A stretch of DNA of 64,000 bases from Xiphophorus maculatus (Eukaryota > Chordata > Actinopteri > Cyprinodontiformes > Poeciliidae): contig NC_036459.1 in the NCBI RefSeq assembly GCF_002775205.1, positions 1,220,492 to 1,284,491 on the forward strand. The letters are read 5' to 3'. The position numbers and the translations under genes were made by a program. This document shows, piece after piece, positions 24,209-36,770 of the stretch (position 1 is its first letter; each line of letters starts with the position of its first letter). The notes below the pieces were generated by a model. That model saw only the letters and a list, made by a program, of their open reading frames with translations, was not told where the DNA came from and made no database searches.

Positions 24209-25764
24209 AAGCTAACTGCTAACAACTTCGTTATAAAAGCGACGGAGACTTTATTCACAGTGTTGGATTACGACGGAGCTAAATCGGGACGACATTTGTT
24301 CAAAAATATATTTGAAATGGCAAAAAAAATAATAATATTTGAAACGTAAATTATTTTTGAAACTGAAAAGAAAAATTATGGCGCCAATTCAACTCCATAG
24401 TTACACAAATTTGTATGGAGCGTGAAGAGTGTCAAATTAGTTTTCATGTTGGTAACTATTGCATTATCTTAAATAATTTTGCTAGATATTAAAATATGCT
24501 CCATTAAAATTGACGGCGGCTTTTAAACGTTAATTCCATTGTCCATTTATCTTTATACTTTATTTAGTTTTCTGCCTTTTGTTGATTCAATTGGGATTTT
24601 TATTTTTTACAGAATTTTACACATCATTACATTTGTCAGCTTTTATCAGTTTTTGTATTTTATTCTTTTGCTGTCAGTGAAGGAAAACTGACATTATGTC
24701 CTCATTAGAGGACAAATGTGCCTGTGTGTCACATTATTTTTGAACCCCAGGAAAAGCTGATCTTAAATTATTTAAATGTTCCCAGATACTCGGAGCGACT
24801 TAAAAGTTGAGTATAAATCTCAAAAACGTTTCAGTTATTAAATAAAAAGTCACATCAAAGTAAAGGTAAGATTTTCAAATGTTATTTACAGGTATGTGAA
24901 ATTAGTTAGTAATTAGTTTAATTACAATTAAAAACCTAAATTTCAGAAATCCACTGGTTTCCCTACCGTAACTCCTTATATTCGTCTGATTATAAGGGTG
25001 TATGAGTCTAATTTAATACAAGCAGAGCTAGCATTAAATTTGTGTTCTGCCTCTGCTAGTATTTGATAAGCTCTGCACTGTAGACAAAGCAATGTGTTCA
25101 TTATAAGCTACAAGTATTTTTTCTCTGTGTGGATATAAAATGTTAGTTTCAGTAAGTGTAGTAGCCAAATGTGACCAGCAGGTGGCACGCTAGTAACAAG
25201 CACGGCGCTCCTAAATGCCTGAAGAAATAAGTGTCTGTAGCTCATTTATTTATAGAATATTCTCCTTTTTCTGAGTTTTAAAAGCAACATATTTATCTAT
25301 TCAGCTCATTGGAAAATGGAGCCGAGGCTGGATTAGTTTTAAGACTGAAGCCACAAAGTTTGAAGGACACATTTGAGAATTTGGAGAACTTTAACGTGAC
25401 TTTATAAGGATTTTATTCCTTGTAAATGTAGCTTTTCTTTCTGCAGCTCTCTGGCTCGGCTTCATTCATTTTCCTTCATTTCGGGTAGATGTGCACCAAA
25501 GAATTATCCTAACGCGACAACAGATGGAAGCAGCTTTTATTGTGAAAACCCCAATTTTTAGAGCTTAATTACTTAACTTTATTTATTTAGTTTTTATGTT
25601 TAGATTTTAAAGGCTTCCACATGTTGTGTACAGTTGAGCTTTTATTAATTTACTTTTTTTAATATTTTGGCTAGATTTGGTTTAATATCGTCATCCGTCT
25701 AAATTGTCACACGAGTCACAACTTGATTCAATCTTATTTTCCATTTAAGATTTAAAATTTAAAA

Positions 25765-26360
25765 TTAGTCATCATGACTTTATTTTTGCCTTATTTCAAC
25801 TTTATTCTCCTACAACTTCTTGTTATACTGTTTTTAAAAAAAATCTTATTACTTCTTGTAATTTTGGACTTTATTCTAGTAACTTTTTTAGTTTATCTTG
25901 GTATAAAATATACAAATGGGACAACTTCTCGTATTAAACTTTATTCTTGTTTGACTTCTCATGTGACTTTATTCTCATAACATGACTTCTCATAAAATAT
26001 TACCAGAATAAAGTCGTAATATGACAGTCAATATTTCAAGAATAGTCATTATTTTATTTCTGCATTATTTAAACTTTATTTTTGTACGATTTCTCGTAAT
26101 GTTACGACTTCTTCTACGAGATTATTCTTGTTATGACTTCTCGTAAAGTTGAAATATTACAGGAATAAAGTCGTAATTTGAGAAAAAGGTCAATATTTCG
26201 AGAATAGTCATATTATTCTTGAATGACTTTTCTTAATCTTTCATAAAAATTTTCTTAGCAAGGATTATTACAAGAATTAAGTCCTACTAATAGTACAACT
26301 TATCGCATTATTTAAACTTTATTCTACTAACAGTATAATTTTATTCTTGCGATTTTTCTT
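25765..26360. repeat. Degenerate GACTTTATTCT array
   Basis: Imperfect units of GACTTTATTCTCGTAA, ACTTCTCGTAA and AGAATAAAGTCGTAAT on both strands, the same word family as 5045-5540. Confidence 0.65.
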
Positions 26361-26624
26361 TTTTTTTTACGTGGATCTAATATTTTGTCGTAGTTTGTCT
26401 CCCCCTACAGGCTGAAATCTTCTTTTTTTTCCTGTAGTGTTTATTTGAGCGTTTAATTTTAAACATTCTCATTCATGGTTTGTGTTTTGCTTTAAAACGT
26501 CGAACGAGACGAATGCTGGTGCTGACATTGGCAGGCTGGACCTGAAGTGGAGCAGCTGTGATGGTGTTTATGTCTGACCCGATGGATGGACGCGCTTTGT
26601 TTTACCGTTTTGAACAGCTGACGT

Positions 26625-26626
<2 letters not shown>

Positions 26627-26705
<79 letters not shown>
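26627..26705. repeat. (GT)n microsatellite, ~39 units
   Basis: An uninterrupted GT run in the intergenic region before gene B. Confidence 0.95.
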
Positions 26706-26711
<6 letters not shown>

Positions 26712-27034
26712 CTTTGGAAACAAGCAGCAACATTAATGTCTGCAACACGCAGTCGGCCTCTCCCCCTCTGGTTATTTTTAGTCTAAAGTCAACACAGCCC
26801 GGCTCTTAATGACCGCAGGATTCCTCTCTGCTTCACTCTGCTGCTTTGCTACATTATTCACCCTAAAAACAAACTGATTATTGGTGTATTTGGTCATAAA
26901 GTTAAACAAAACTGGACCACTGACGGAGTTTTCAGCTTTCAGCTTCGCTCAACATTAGCTAGGCGTCTGGTTATTGTATTGCCCTCCTTCAATTTGGATC
27001 GCTGCTATTCTTTGTCATAAAACTATAAAAAGTG

Positions 27035-27300
27035 GTGTCAGGTCCTCCCAAACAAGGGTTTTGTTTCTGCAGACAGACCCCACTGCTGTATTTTATTTAT
27101 AGCAACCAGCACAACCTCTGGAGTAAATGGGACGTCTGGTTTTTCTCTCCGACACACTTAAACCGAGGAGATGGGAGCCATCACCTGGGAAACCAGGAGC
27201 CGGATCGTTGAATGTGTCAGATTAGCTTAACACAAATATCCATCCATGGTTGATTCCCGCATATACTGGCAAAAGGTCAAGGGGTTAAAGTGTTTGGATC
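27035..27300. repeat. Duplicated segment, copy 2
   Basis: Partner of 23882-24160, sharing the same ordered word blocks. It lies about 1.3 kb before gene B exon 1, where copy 1 abuts its exon-1 relic, so later insertion or deletion separates the pair. Confidence 0.55.
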
Positions 27301-28452
27301 GTCACAAGTTGGAGAAATCTAGGCTTTAGAGCTGAATACCTTGTCCAGAATAGATGAAATTCCTCAAAAACGTTTCAAAACTAATGAAAATTAAAAGTTC
27401 AGCGTGTGAAAAAGAAAATGGAGGCTTGGAGAGTTTGATGTTGGAGGCAGATTTAGATCGTGTGGCGGTTTAATCTGGGTTCTGGATGTCTGCTTTTCAA
27501 TGGAGCAGCTGAATCCAAAGCTTTTTGGCAGGCAGAATGAAGTTGTGCCTTTAGCTCTTTATACACCAAGGATTGGGTGAAAACAGCTAGCATATGGTCT
27601 GAAAACACAGCATCAGCATCGTATCCATAGTTACATTCCCACTGCAGGTTCCCCCCCCAACTCCGATTTCTTCACTCCAAAAAATCAGATTTGTGTCTCG
27701 TCCACATGTGGAACTAAATCATTGCATTTTATTCGACTTTTACGCCATTGATGTGAAACATTTTATTCTGCACCAGAAGAAGATGAATGCAATAAATCTG
27801 GACAAAAACAATGGCTGAAAATTATAATTATTAACATTCTGAACTTTAGCATATCACTCTTAGCTGTGACTAAGAGTGCTAGCTCTAGCTCTGACTCTAC
27901 AGAAACTCCACAACACAGGTTTCCTCTAAAGGTAAGATGTTTCTCTGCACATTTGGCACTGAGCAAATGAGGTTGATTGACAGCGCTAAGCCCCGCCTCC
28001 TGACTCTGTTTGGTGCATGTCTTCAGACAGAAATAGTAGTTGGAGAATCTTGGTTTTTGTTTTCACAGATTCTCTGACTCACTTCATGGCAACAGAGTAA
28101 ATAAATACATAAACGTATTTTTGTAAAGGTTACATCCTGCAGCTTTAATGTTTTATGCGTTTCGGACACAAACACAATAGCAGGAAAGCGGCTAATTGGT
28201 GAGAACAACAACATTAGCATCATGACTGGTGATAATGATCCTGCTACAGTTTCAGATTTTTCAGGAGTCCAGTTGTTGTTGATATGTTTTAGATAATCAG
28301 ATCTATTGTCGTCATTTAGAGCCGCCATCTTTAATCACTTCTGTCAATTAACCTCCTCCTTTCTCTCCTCCACTCAGCTGGTATTCCAAACTTGGTCATG
28401 TTCTTCTTTCTGCAGCCAAACACTCCCGAGCTTTAAACAACATTCACACACG

Positions 28453-28555
<103 letters not shown>

Positions 28556-28641
28556 CTTCTCTCTGGCTCTCTCTCTCTTGTCCACACACACTTGGCTCTT
28601 TGCTCTTTCCTCTCCAGCTCGGCTCTCAGACGGCCGTCATC

Positions 28642-31600
28642 ATGGCTCGCTGCTGGAGTTACTTAAGAGGACTCTCCATCTGCGTCACTGTGCTGCTGCT
28701 GGTAAGCTAAATGCTAACGGCTAACAACTCCATGTAAAGTTTCCATCTGTAACGTCAGATTAACCAAACGCAAAAATCTAAATGTTAATTTTGGTGAATA
28801 TATAATTATCATCCTAAAACGTTTTCAGAGTAGAAATCACTTTGTTTTTCTTTTGGCTTTAAATGCATCATTAATTATTACATCATCAATATATTTTACT
28901 TACTCTTTTTGTATGGATGTTTAATTCAGATTTTTGTGTTTATTTAAGTGTGTATTTTTTTAAATGAAGAAATGAAACAACACATTTAATCAGCTTTCAC
29001 CAATTTACTTTATTTTAATATTGAGCCACATTTTTATTACAATAAACGAAGTGAAAAGCTATAAAAAATTAAAGAGAAATACAGTCAGGCTATTTCTGCT
29101 TTATATACAGTTCATTTTAAAATTAATTTAAATATTTAATATTTTTTCTAGTTACAAACCCAAAGTTTAAGATTTTGTGACAAAACAAAATAGTTGATAA
29201 TTATAATGTTTACAGAAGGTTTTGACCAATTTTCATTGAAAAGTAACGTTTTGAATATTCTTGAGCTTGACTCTAGACTTTGACTAGACCAACATCCATC
29301 CCACCATCTAACAGGTTTTCTTCCAGGATTTTCCTGAATTTATCTCCATCCAACTTTTACCAGCTTCCTCATCCCTCCTAAAGGATAAAAGCCCACAGCA
29401 TGATGGTGCCAACGCCATGTTTTACCATGAAGAAGACGTGTGTAAGCTGATGTACAGTTTGCATTGGTCTGTCATGTTAAATCCCTTCTTTATCATAACA
29501 GAACAAAGTAATTTCCTCTTGTTTATCCCTTGCAAATATAATAACATCTAGTGCACAATATTATAGTTTCTTTATTTTTGCTTGTTTTTAACCTCATCCC
29601 TGGGTGTTTTCATTTAGATTATAGCTCTTTCTTAAGTAGATTTTCTTTATCTCATGAAATACTTGTTTCACTAGGTTGTCAAGCAAATTCTGGAGTTCCT
29701 CAGGGAATGATTTTAGGACCTCCTCCCATCTAAATTGTTTTTGTAGAAACTGGCAAATATGTATTTAAAGCCAAACTATTTAAATTGTTTAAAAAAAAGT
29801 CTATAAGAAAAAATTCAGATGTAATTAATGTCAGGAGTTAAATCAGTAATGAAACAGGAAAATCACCAGTTTTGCAGATGATACTGTGTTTTCTTTAACA
29901 CGTTTTCAGATTTTTCCTGCAGAAATTAAAACTCCTTTAAGTGTCACAGTAAAACCTTCATGTTGTTTATATTTTTTCTTATTTTTACCTGACATTTGTG
30001 ACGTCATTAAATCAGCCAACCTCATGCAAGAAGATCCAACGTTTACCAGCTCTGTGTTGGTCGGAGTACAAATTTTAGAAATCTGTTATAAATAAAATGA
30101 AATAAAAACTTATCCATGTTTACAGCTGTGCTTATTCTGATCAATCTAATATATTTTTACTGTTATGGTTTTGAATGTACGGGTATGCCTGAACATGTTT
30201 GTGTCATTAGCGTTTGTTTTTGCTCATTTCCTCTTATCGTCTTCCTGCCGACTGTTTCCTCATTTCGTTCGTTTTCCATAAAATTCTCACCTTTTTGTTT
30301 CCACCTCGTGTATTTTACGACATTTCTTCACTTTTATCTCAGCATGTTGCCAAATCTCGCCTGCCGGCTGCTTGTCCACTATCATTACTGCAGCAGGAAC
30401 ACCGTGTGTGATTACATTGGCTTCTGTGGCTATTTTTATTTTAATTTCTATCGTTTGGAGTCACTTTTTCCTGCTTCCTGTTCCTGTTGCTGAGCTGCTT
30501 ATCGGCTGATTGCAGTGATTATGTTGAATGTTCCTTTTCAACTTGGCCGTAAAGCTCATGAGACTTTCACTCCCAGGCTTAGGATTTTACTGTTGAGGCT
30601 CATTTTCTGATTAGGTTCAGGTTAACCTAACCGCCTTGTTTCATTTTTCATGTTTTAATTTGGTTTCCAACTGGATTTGAGGAGCTGTTGGTGTTTGTAT
30701 CACATTGTGTTTGCATACCTTTATATCTATTTTAAGTCTGTTGTTGCCAAAGCAGTGAGGAATGAATCTGCAGGGACTCATTCAGTCATTCATGTCTAAA
30801 ACCAAATGTAGCTGAAACCAGAACTGACTTTTTAATGTTTACCTAGATAAACTTTTCTCTTTTTTAATTTTGGTTAAGATTACTTCCAGTTGCTGAATAG
30901 ATTTTATACATGTCCCTAAATCTTTTTTGGTGCAATTGCATCCAAACTCAATGTTTTAGGTTTCCTTTGAGAGCTTTTCACAATCGTTTGCTGGACGTGT
31001 GTTTTCCAGGCGTTGGCCGAAGAAATGACTTTTTATGTCCTAAAGCTGTTTTGTGACCAACTTCATGGTCTTCTGGGACTTATTGTCCGTTTTTGTCCCC
31101 AAGCTTTGACTTCCTGGTTGACGTTTTTAAATGTTGCTTCAACTTTCCAAAATTAAGGTCTTTCTAATAATGTCTGCTTGTCGCTCCTGCAGCAAAACGC
31201 TGCAAGTCTCTGAAGTTGTACTCATGTAAAAATATCGCCACGTTTTTTTTACTCAAGTAAAAGTAAAACGTAGCCGTCCAAGAAATTACTCTAGTAAGAG
31301 TAAAAAGTATTCAGGTACTGAGTAGCTGATCAAAACATCAAATATTTAAAAATGGCATCAATAAATGGAACAAAGTATAAAGTTATATTCAGAATTTCGG
31401 TATTCTAAGTAGCAAAATTTCAGAAATAAATTTTTTATCAGAATTTATACTTTTATTTCAAAATTTTAACTTTTCTCTGATTTTTTTTTTTCTCAAAAGA
31501 TTAAAGTCAAAATTCTGAGATTAAATTCAGGATTCTTTCTTTTTTTTTAAAGTTTTATGGTGATTAGTGGTTCTAATCCTGTTCTGCAGATTATTCTGGC

Positions 31601-34600
31601 GTTTAGCAGAAACGTGGACGTTTCCTTTTCTCTCTGAAACAGTTTGATAAAACTGCAGCTGGGAGTCGCTGAGCCTCCAGCGGTCCCAGCTGATGGGGCC
31701 CCGCCGTTAGGCTCCGCCCCCTTCGGAAAGCGCCTTGACTCCTCTCTCTGGCTCTGCAGGTGTCTGGTGTTGTGATGATCGGTGTTGGATTCTCATCAAT
31801 TGAAGGAAACGTACCTGTTGCCGAGGTAACCATGCTGACACTTAAACACAACCTCACATTTTATGGCTTTTTTCTGCAATATTTGTGAATTTTATTGACT
31901 ATTTTATATAAATCTCGCCTCAGTTGATCAAATGAAAGAATGAAATCTAGCTTTTGATTTTTCCCTGGGTTTGTATTGAAAACATTAGAGCTAAAATTTG
32001 TTTATTTTAATGTTTTTCTGGACCAAATCAGGAAAAAATGACTTGCTAATCTGAACATTTAAGATGTCCAGTGTTTTGTTTTTACTTGTTTAGCCCTGCT
32101 TCTTTTTTCCTTTCACTCAACTTTCCATAAATATGCTTGAATACATCCAATTTCTGTGACTTACTCTTCATTTGGAGTCTCTTTGTAATTGGTAATTGGG
32201 GCCATAATTGTTTTCAAAATAATTTTTACTTGTTTTACATAACATCCTAATTTTCTAAGTTTTATATTTTTAATATTCTTAAGCCAAAATCATCAAAGTT
32301 ACTGAAATAAAATTTCCGGGTTGGTAAAATGAATCTCTCTCATATGAAGCTAACATTACCTGTATAGTTAATTCTGCCAGTGACTGTTTTTCTTTTTTAA
32401 TCTGTTTCAGTTGTTCGACCAGTTATCGATTAGCGACGACGGTGTTTTGGCTCTGCAGGTGTTCGGCCCGATCACAGTGGTTCTGTCTGTTCTGGGCATC
32501 AGTGCTGCGGTTTCAAACCACAAACTTTTGCTGCTGCTGGTAACTTAAAATATATAGTTTTAGTTGTTTTGTTTTCAACATCCACATTGTTTGGGTTATT
32601 TTTAAATATGTTTATTTTAAATATTGATTTCCAATTATTCTTCCAGCTGTTTTTAATGATATTTTCTTAGCATTTCTTTCATTAAAAATAATTATTTTAA
32701 CTTAATAATTTGATCTTCTGCAGTTTTCTGCTCTGATTTTTGTGGAGTTTGTGGCTCTGATGATCGTCGCTTCTCCGTTGGTTCACGTTGAAGCCGAGGT
32801 AACGTCTTTTCTGAGTCACTGCTGCCCCCTGCAGGGCTGCACAGGTCATTACAGTAATTTCATTTAAATTTGCATTTTAACTAAATAATCAGTTTAATAT
32901 TCAACATGTGTTCTTGTTTAGCAGATTATTGTCTAGTCTTGCAGTTTCTTCTCAGTTTGTTCACATTTATCTGGCTTTCCGGTTCCTCTCTTTGACAAGG
33001 TGTTTGCTGGTTCTGGTTCTGGTTCTGGTTCTGCAGGTGAACTTCGCTGTGGAGGACATTTTCCTGAACGTTACTCCTCTTCACAGAGCTGAGCTCTTCA
33101 TCCAGACGGAGCTGCAGAAACTCCAGACCTCAGTGAGCCACATTACTAACCAGAAATTCAGGCTTCAGTGTTTCTGTTAACTTTCATTTTTAAAGTTTAT
33201 TTTTATTTTTTCCCATTTTTCTTTAACGCATTTTTTTACTTTTATTTAATTAATTTTTTTATTTTTAAATTATTTATTTCATTATTATAATTTTTTTAAA
33301 GTATTTTATTTTTTAGCAAGTTACTCTTTCGTTTTAAGTTTTTAATATTTTTTTAAACAATTGTTAATTTTTTAATTTAAATGATTATTTTGTGTATTTT
33401 TATTTAATTTATGTTTTATTTTCAGTACTATTTTAGAAATGTAATTGCGAGTTTGCTTCCTGCTGCAACCTTTTTTTCCTGATACTGATTAGCAGTAAAA
33501 ATCATCTTCATTTCTCTGCGGTGAATATTTTGTTTCCAAGGATTCCTGCTGCGGTTTACGAAGTTTTGAGGATTGGGGGAATCACCTTCCTGACTCCTGC
33601 TCATGCTCGCCCCCTGCTGGCCTGAGGTTAGATCAGCAGCAACAATAAATTATGTGACAAATTTTAGGTTTTGGAGGAATTTTTAAATTAATTTATTCCT
33701 TAGATAAAATAAATTAAATACAGTTTATGGCATTTTGTGTAATGTATTTTTTCTCTTACCCATATAGTTTTAATACTGATTATGATGCATGAAAATAGAA
33801 ATAGAAACTAGAAGTTGAAAAATGCATTTTTATTTGGAACCAATCATGCTGAAGGAAGACAAACTTCTTTATTTAGTTCAACAGAAAAGCTAAAGGAAAA
33901 ACCTCCCAGCAAACTGACCTGGTAGTTATGATGTTTGCATAAAGCAGAAAGTTTTATGAAAGAATAAATCTATTAAAATGTCCAGGGACTCAGGAGAGTT
34001 TTGGCAAAACAGAAAATTGACATAAACACAACAAAAGTTAGAAATGTATTTTTTACTTTGCTATTCTTTTATTCAATAGTCTCACAGAGTCAGAAATAAT
34101 TAACTGTTTTAATTAGCAGGGTATACAGAGCACAGCATAACCCTAACTCTAACACAAGTTCATCACATGTAAGTAAATGCTGCCCCCTGCAGGCCACAGG
34201 CTGAATAAAGCATTTACTGCAGAACCGGGAAGGTTTCTCTCAAGACAATTAGGACCAAACTAAGGAAAAAATAACTATAATAATACTTGGACAATAAAGT
34301 CGTACAAGAATAAAACTAAGAGGATAAAATCTGAATATTTTCAAAAGAATAAAGTTAGAATTTTACGAGACTAAAGTCATAACATTACGTTGTCTCGTAG
34401 TATTAATACTTTATTCTCGTAGATATATATTTTATTTTCTTATCACATCCCTAACTCACTAACTGTTTCCTCCCCATTCCTCAGCGCTCAGACCAGTAAC
34501 TCCAGCTCACTGGGATCCTGTGTGATGACTGGAACAAACCCTCATCCTTCAGATAAACTCTGGGTTCACTCTGAGGTATCGCCGCTTCATTTACTCACAG

Positions 34601-35138
34601 ACTGTTGATGTTCTGTCCCTCCTTCCCTCTGGATCAGTTTTTTCTGTCGCTCAGCCCTGCGGTCCCATCCTGAAGAGCTACCTGGGATTCCCCATCAAAC
34701 TCCGGATCGGAATAATCTCCGCCTTCGCCACCATCACGGTAAACCTGCAGCTTCTAGTTTCTTCCTATTATTATTTTCACCGTCTTATGGAGCTAAAAAA
34801 CTGAAAATATGACATTCAAAATGTCACAAAGTGAAACTGGATTCTGTCTGATGGTCTTATACATTTAGATAAATATCTACGTTTGGAAATTTGTTTTACA
34901 AAAAGAGGATGGGAAATTATTTTACAATTTTAAAAAACAAATTGATTCCAACCTAATGACAAGAAAAAAACAGATGTAAAACCATAATTCTGGTTCTTTT
35001 ACTGTCATTTTGTGAAATTTAATGCAAATATTTCTGGAGAAAAAGTGAAAAATTGTTAAAAATTGAAAACTGATGAAAATGTTGCATATTTCTAAAAATA
35101 TCTACATTATGATGATTCATCAGTCATTTCTTGAGGTT

Positions 35139-35204
<66 letters not shown>

Positions 35205-35331
35205 GTAGATAACCGCCATCATTCTGTGCCTGGTTCTGGGTCTGGAGGATCTCTGGAAGAAGCCTCCGGTCGAGACGACGGTCGACGACTTTAACAGAGT
35301 CAAATACCAACCCAAACCTTCCCTCTCCTGA
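28642..35331 (+). CDS. Divergent tetraspanin (tetraspanin-8/CD63-like), gene B
   Basis: Nine exons: 28642-28701, 31760-31825, 32411-32539, 32724-32798, 33037-33132, 33541-33626, 34485-34575, 34655-34738, 35209-35331; 269 aa. The loop motif Cys-Cys-Gly is at 145-147, then LPDSC (Cys162), Cys164, Cys183 and Cys203, six cysteines in the large loop, with sequons at Asn121 and Asn176. TM2 ends VLGISAAVSNHK and lacks the usual Cys-Cys after it. Intron 6 is phase 2 (AG joined to C gives Ser171), unlike all other introns in the array. The cytosolic tail is long (about 28 aa) and ends VKYQPKPSLS. The acceptor of exon 9 is a TG microsatellite. Exon 3 could instead start at 32459, but 32411 fits family length better. 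Membrane scaffold role by family. Confidence 0.87.
29270..29445. mobile_element. Fish DNA-transposon-like repeat fragment
   Basis: It contains CCACAGCATGATGGTGCCAA followed by CGCCATGTTTTACC, preceded by ACCAGCTTCCTCATCCCTCC. These words are typical of a very common teleost interspersed repeat that I recall as DNA-transposon related. No coding potential remains. Confidence 0.45.
31215..31330. repeat. Teleost ACTCAAGTAAAAGTA interspersed repeat
   Basis: TTTACTCAAGTAAAAGTAAA, then ATTACTCTAGTAAGAGTAAA, then AAGTATTCAGGTACTGAGTA: a familiar fish repeat. A related stretch with GTAGTGGAGTAGAAAGTAGA is at about 43310-43375. Confidence 0.55.
33009..33033. repeat. (GGTTCT)4 repeat at gene B exon 5 acceptor
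   Basis: Four GGTTCT units run directly into CTGCAG at the 3' splice site of exon 5 (33037), so the tract before the exon is a hexanucleotide repeat. Confidence 0.85.
34270..34440. repeat. Degenerate AATAAAGTCGTA array in gene B intron 6
   Basis: Units such as AATAAAGTCGTACAAGAATA and TTAATACTTTATTCTCGTAG, the same dispersed family as 5045-5540. Confidence 0.6.
35142..35203. repeat. (GT)31 microsatellite at gene B exon 9 acceptor
   Basis: A perfect GT run of 62 bases, followed by only TGTAG before exon 9 starts at 35209. It replaces the polypyrimidine tract. Confidence 0.95.
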
Positions 35332-35614
35332 CCTCTGACCCCTGAGCCAAACAGGACGAACACTGATGCTAACATGTAGCCTTTAAGTGGAGCTAGAGAG
35401 AACAACACAGGAAGAGCTGTGAGGTTATGGACTCAGAACCAGAAACGGGTCATTTGGACTTTTTGTAGTTTCCACCATCATAGCTTTTAATTTTAGTTTT
35501 TCACAGATTTATGTGTTTAAACACACAACTGAGAGCACAAGTTAGAATTTTCTCTGTAATGTAGATTCACTCTCCCACTGATGTTGGGTAGAGTCTCTCT
35601 GATAGTCCAATGGA

Positions 35615-36075
35615 TTCGGTTCGATTTGGGACCAAAGTTGTAACATTTGTTATGTTTTCAGCTGCTGTTTCTCTTTTACAAACCAACCAATAAACCTGTT
35701 CCCCTCCTCGCCTGTAGGGGCGCTGCAGGAAGACCCATTGAAGGAAACGCATGAAATCCACTGCGTGCAACTTCCTTCTTCACAAAATGAAAACAAAACT
35801 GGAGTAGTGTCAGATTTTAGAGGTTGTAGGATTTTTCTTTAGTCTTTTACAAAAGACTACGAGACATTTCTCCCACTAGCGCTAGGCTAGCATGTCTGTT
35901 TTGGTGTATTTACCCAGAATTCCCTGCACTGTAGCAACCTCTTCCTGCTTTTGGAGCAGTCTCCGGTCCACTTGACGTTCACATTTGCATCCAAACCGCA
36001 TCAAAGTTAACTGTTTTGTTCAGTTTCACATTCACTTCTCTCCAAACAAACCAAACTTTATGGGACTTTGGATTT
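35615..36075. mobile_element. MITE-like element, copy 2 (single arm plus centre)
   Basis: It matches the left arm of the 7473-8362 element in order: GGGACCAAAG, ACATTTGTTA, CAGCTGCTG, CTGTTCCCCTCC, GGGGCGCTGCA, TTGAAGGAAACG, AACTTCCTTCTTCACAAAA, GAGACATTTCTCCC, CTAGCGCTA, TTTACCCAGAATTCCCTGC and CTTCCTGCTTTTGGAGC. The reverse arm is missing, so this copy is truncated. It begins about 280 bases after gene B's stop and contains AATAAA at 35689-35694, which could serve as a poly(A) signal. Confidence 0.75.
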
Positions 36076-36444
36076 CCCTTCTCCTTCGAAGAACTGGAAG
36101 AGTTTATTCAAATCATTTGGTTTCCAGATGTTTGGTTACCAAAATTTCTTAAAGTATGAACCTTTAGGAATAGTTCGTGCATTTCTGATAACTGCACTGC
36201 AAAACCACCAAATGTTACCAAGTTTTTGTCTAGTTTTTAAAAGTCCAAATTGATAACTACATTTATGAAAACATAAAGTTCTAATTAGAACAATTTGCAC
36301 ATAAGATTCATTTTCTTTAATCACACAAATTTCTGTTGTGTTTTTTTGTTGTTTTCTTGGGAAATCTGGTCCTAAAGGGGCTGAAGAGACTCTGGATCAG
36401 GATTCCTGCTTTTAATGATGATAATTGTATAAATGGGAGCCAGT

Positions 36445-36770
36445 GTTGAAAAACTGCTTAACCTTAAAATGTCTCTATGTTTGCAGAATATGTTTTAAAA
36501 TTTAATATATAGAAAAAAATGCTGTCTTCTTTTCTGAAGTGTGCTTTGTAAATAAAATGAACTTAAAGTTAAATCAGTGATTTTTCTGCAGTTACATCTA
36601 AATGCCACAAGGTGGAAGCAGCGACTGATAAATGGGAATTTTTCAAATCTGAACTTTTTTTCTTAATTTTAATGATTAAATAAAAAAGAAACAACACGTA
36701 TGTAAAATTATATTTAAAGTAATAATTAACTCCTAACCTTCAGTCAGTTTTGATCGAATGAAGGGAGAAA
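36445..36770. repeat. Duplicated downstream block (matches 42855-43145)
   Basis: Shared order: AAAACTGCT, CCTTAAAATGT, TGTTTGCAGAAT, AATAAAA, TTTTTCTG-AGT-ACATCT, CCACAAGGTGG-AGCAG and CTAACCTTCAGTCAGTT. The partner lies just after gene C's stop, so this block looks like the 3' end of a C-type gene whose body is gone, or a 3' end shared by B and C. Confidence 0.65.

Larger units (their letters stand above)
28702..31759. other. Gene B intron 1
   Basis: 3.1 kb. It holds a fish repeat fragment (29270-29445), a CAAGTAAAAGTA-type repeat (31215-31330) and a short AGTCAAAATTCTGAGATT array (31480-31540). The open frames at 29.5-30.5 kb have no recognisable domain. Confidence 0.6.

Noticed and set aside
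23664-24215. 183-codon plus-strand open frame
   Set aside because: It runs through a duplicated repeat and the ghost exon of gene B; composition is low-complexity and no domain is visible.
26558-26809. Open frame rich in Val-Cys
   Set aside because: Translation of a GT microsatellite; the same holds for the frames over 28306-28710, 35073-35408 and 53859-54094.
32459-32539. Shorter version of gene B exon 3 starting after CTCTGCAG
   Set aside because: Possible acceptor, but the 43-codon version from 32411 matches the 40-codon exon 3 of the other tetraspanins and keeps the small loop.
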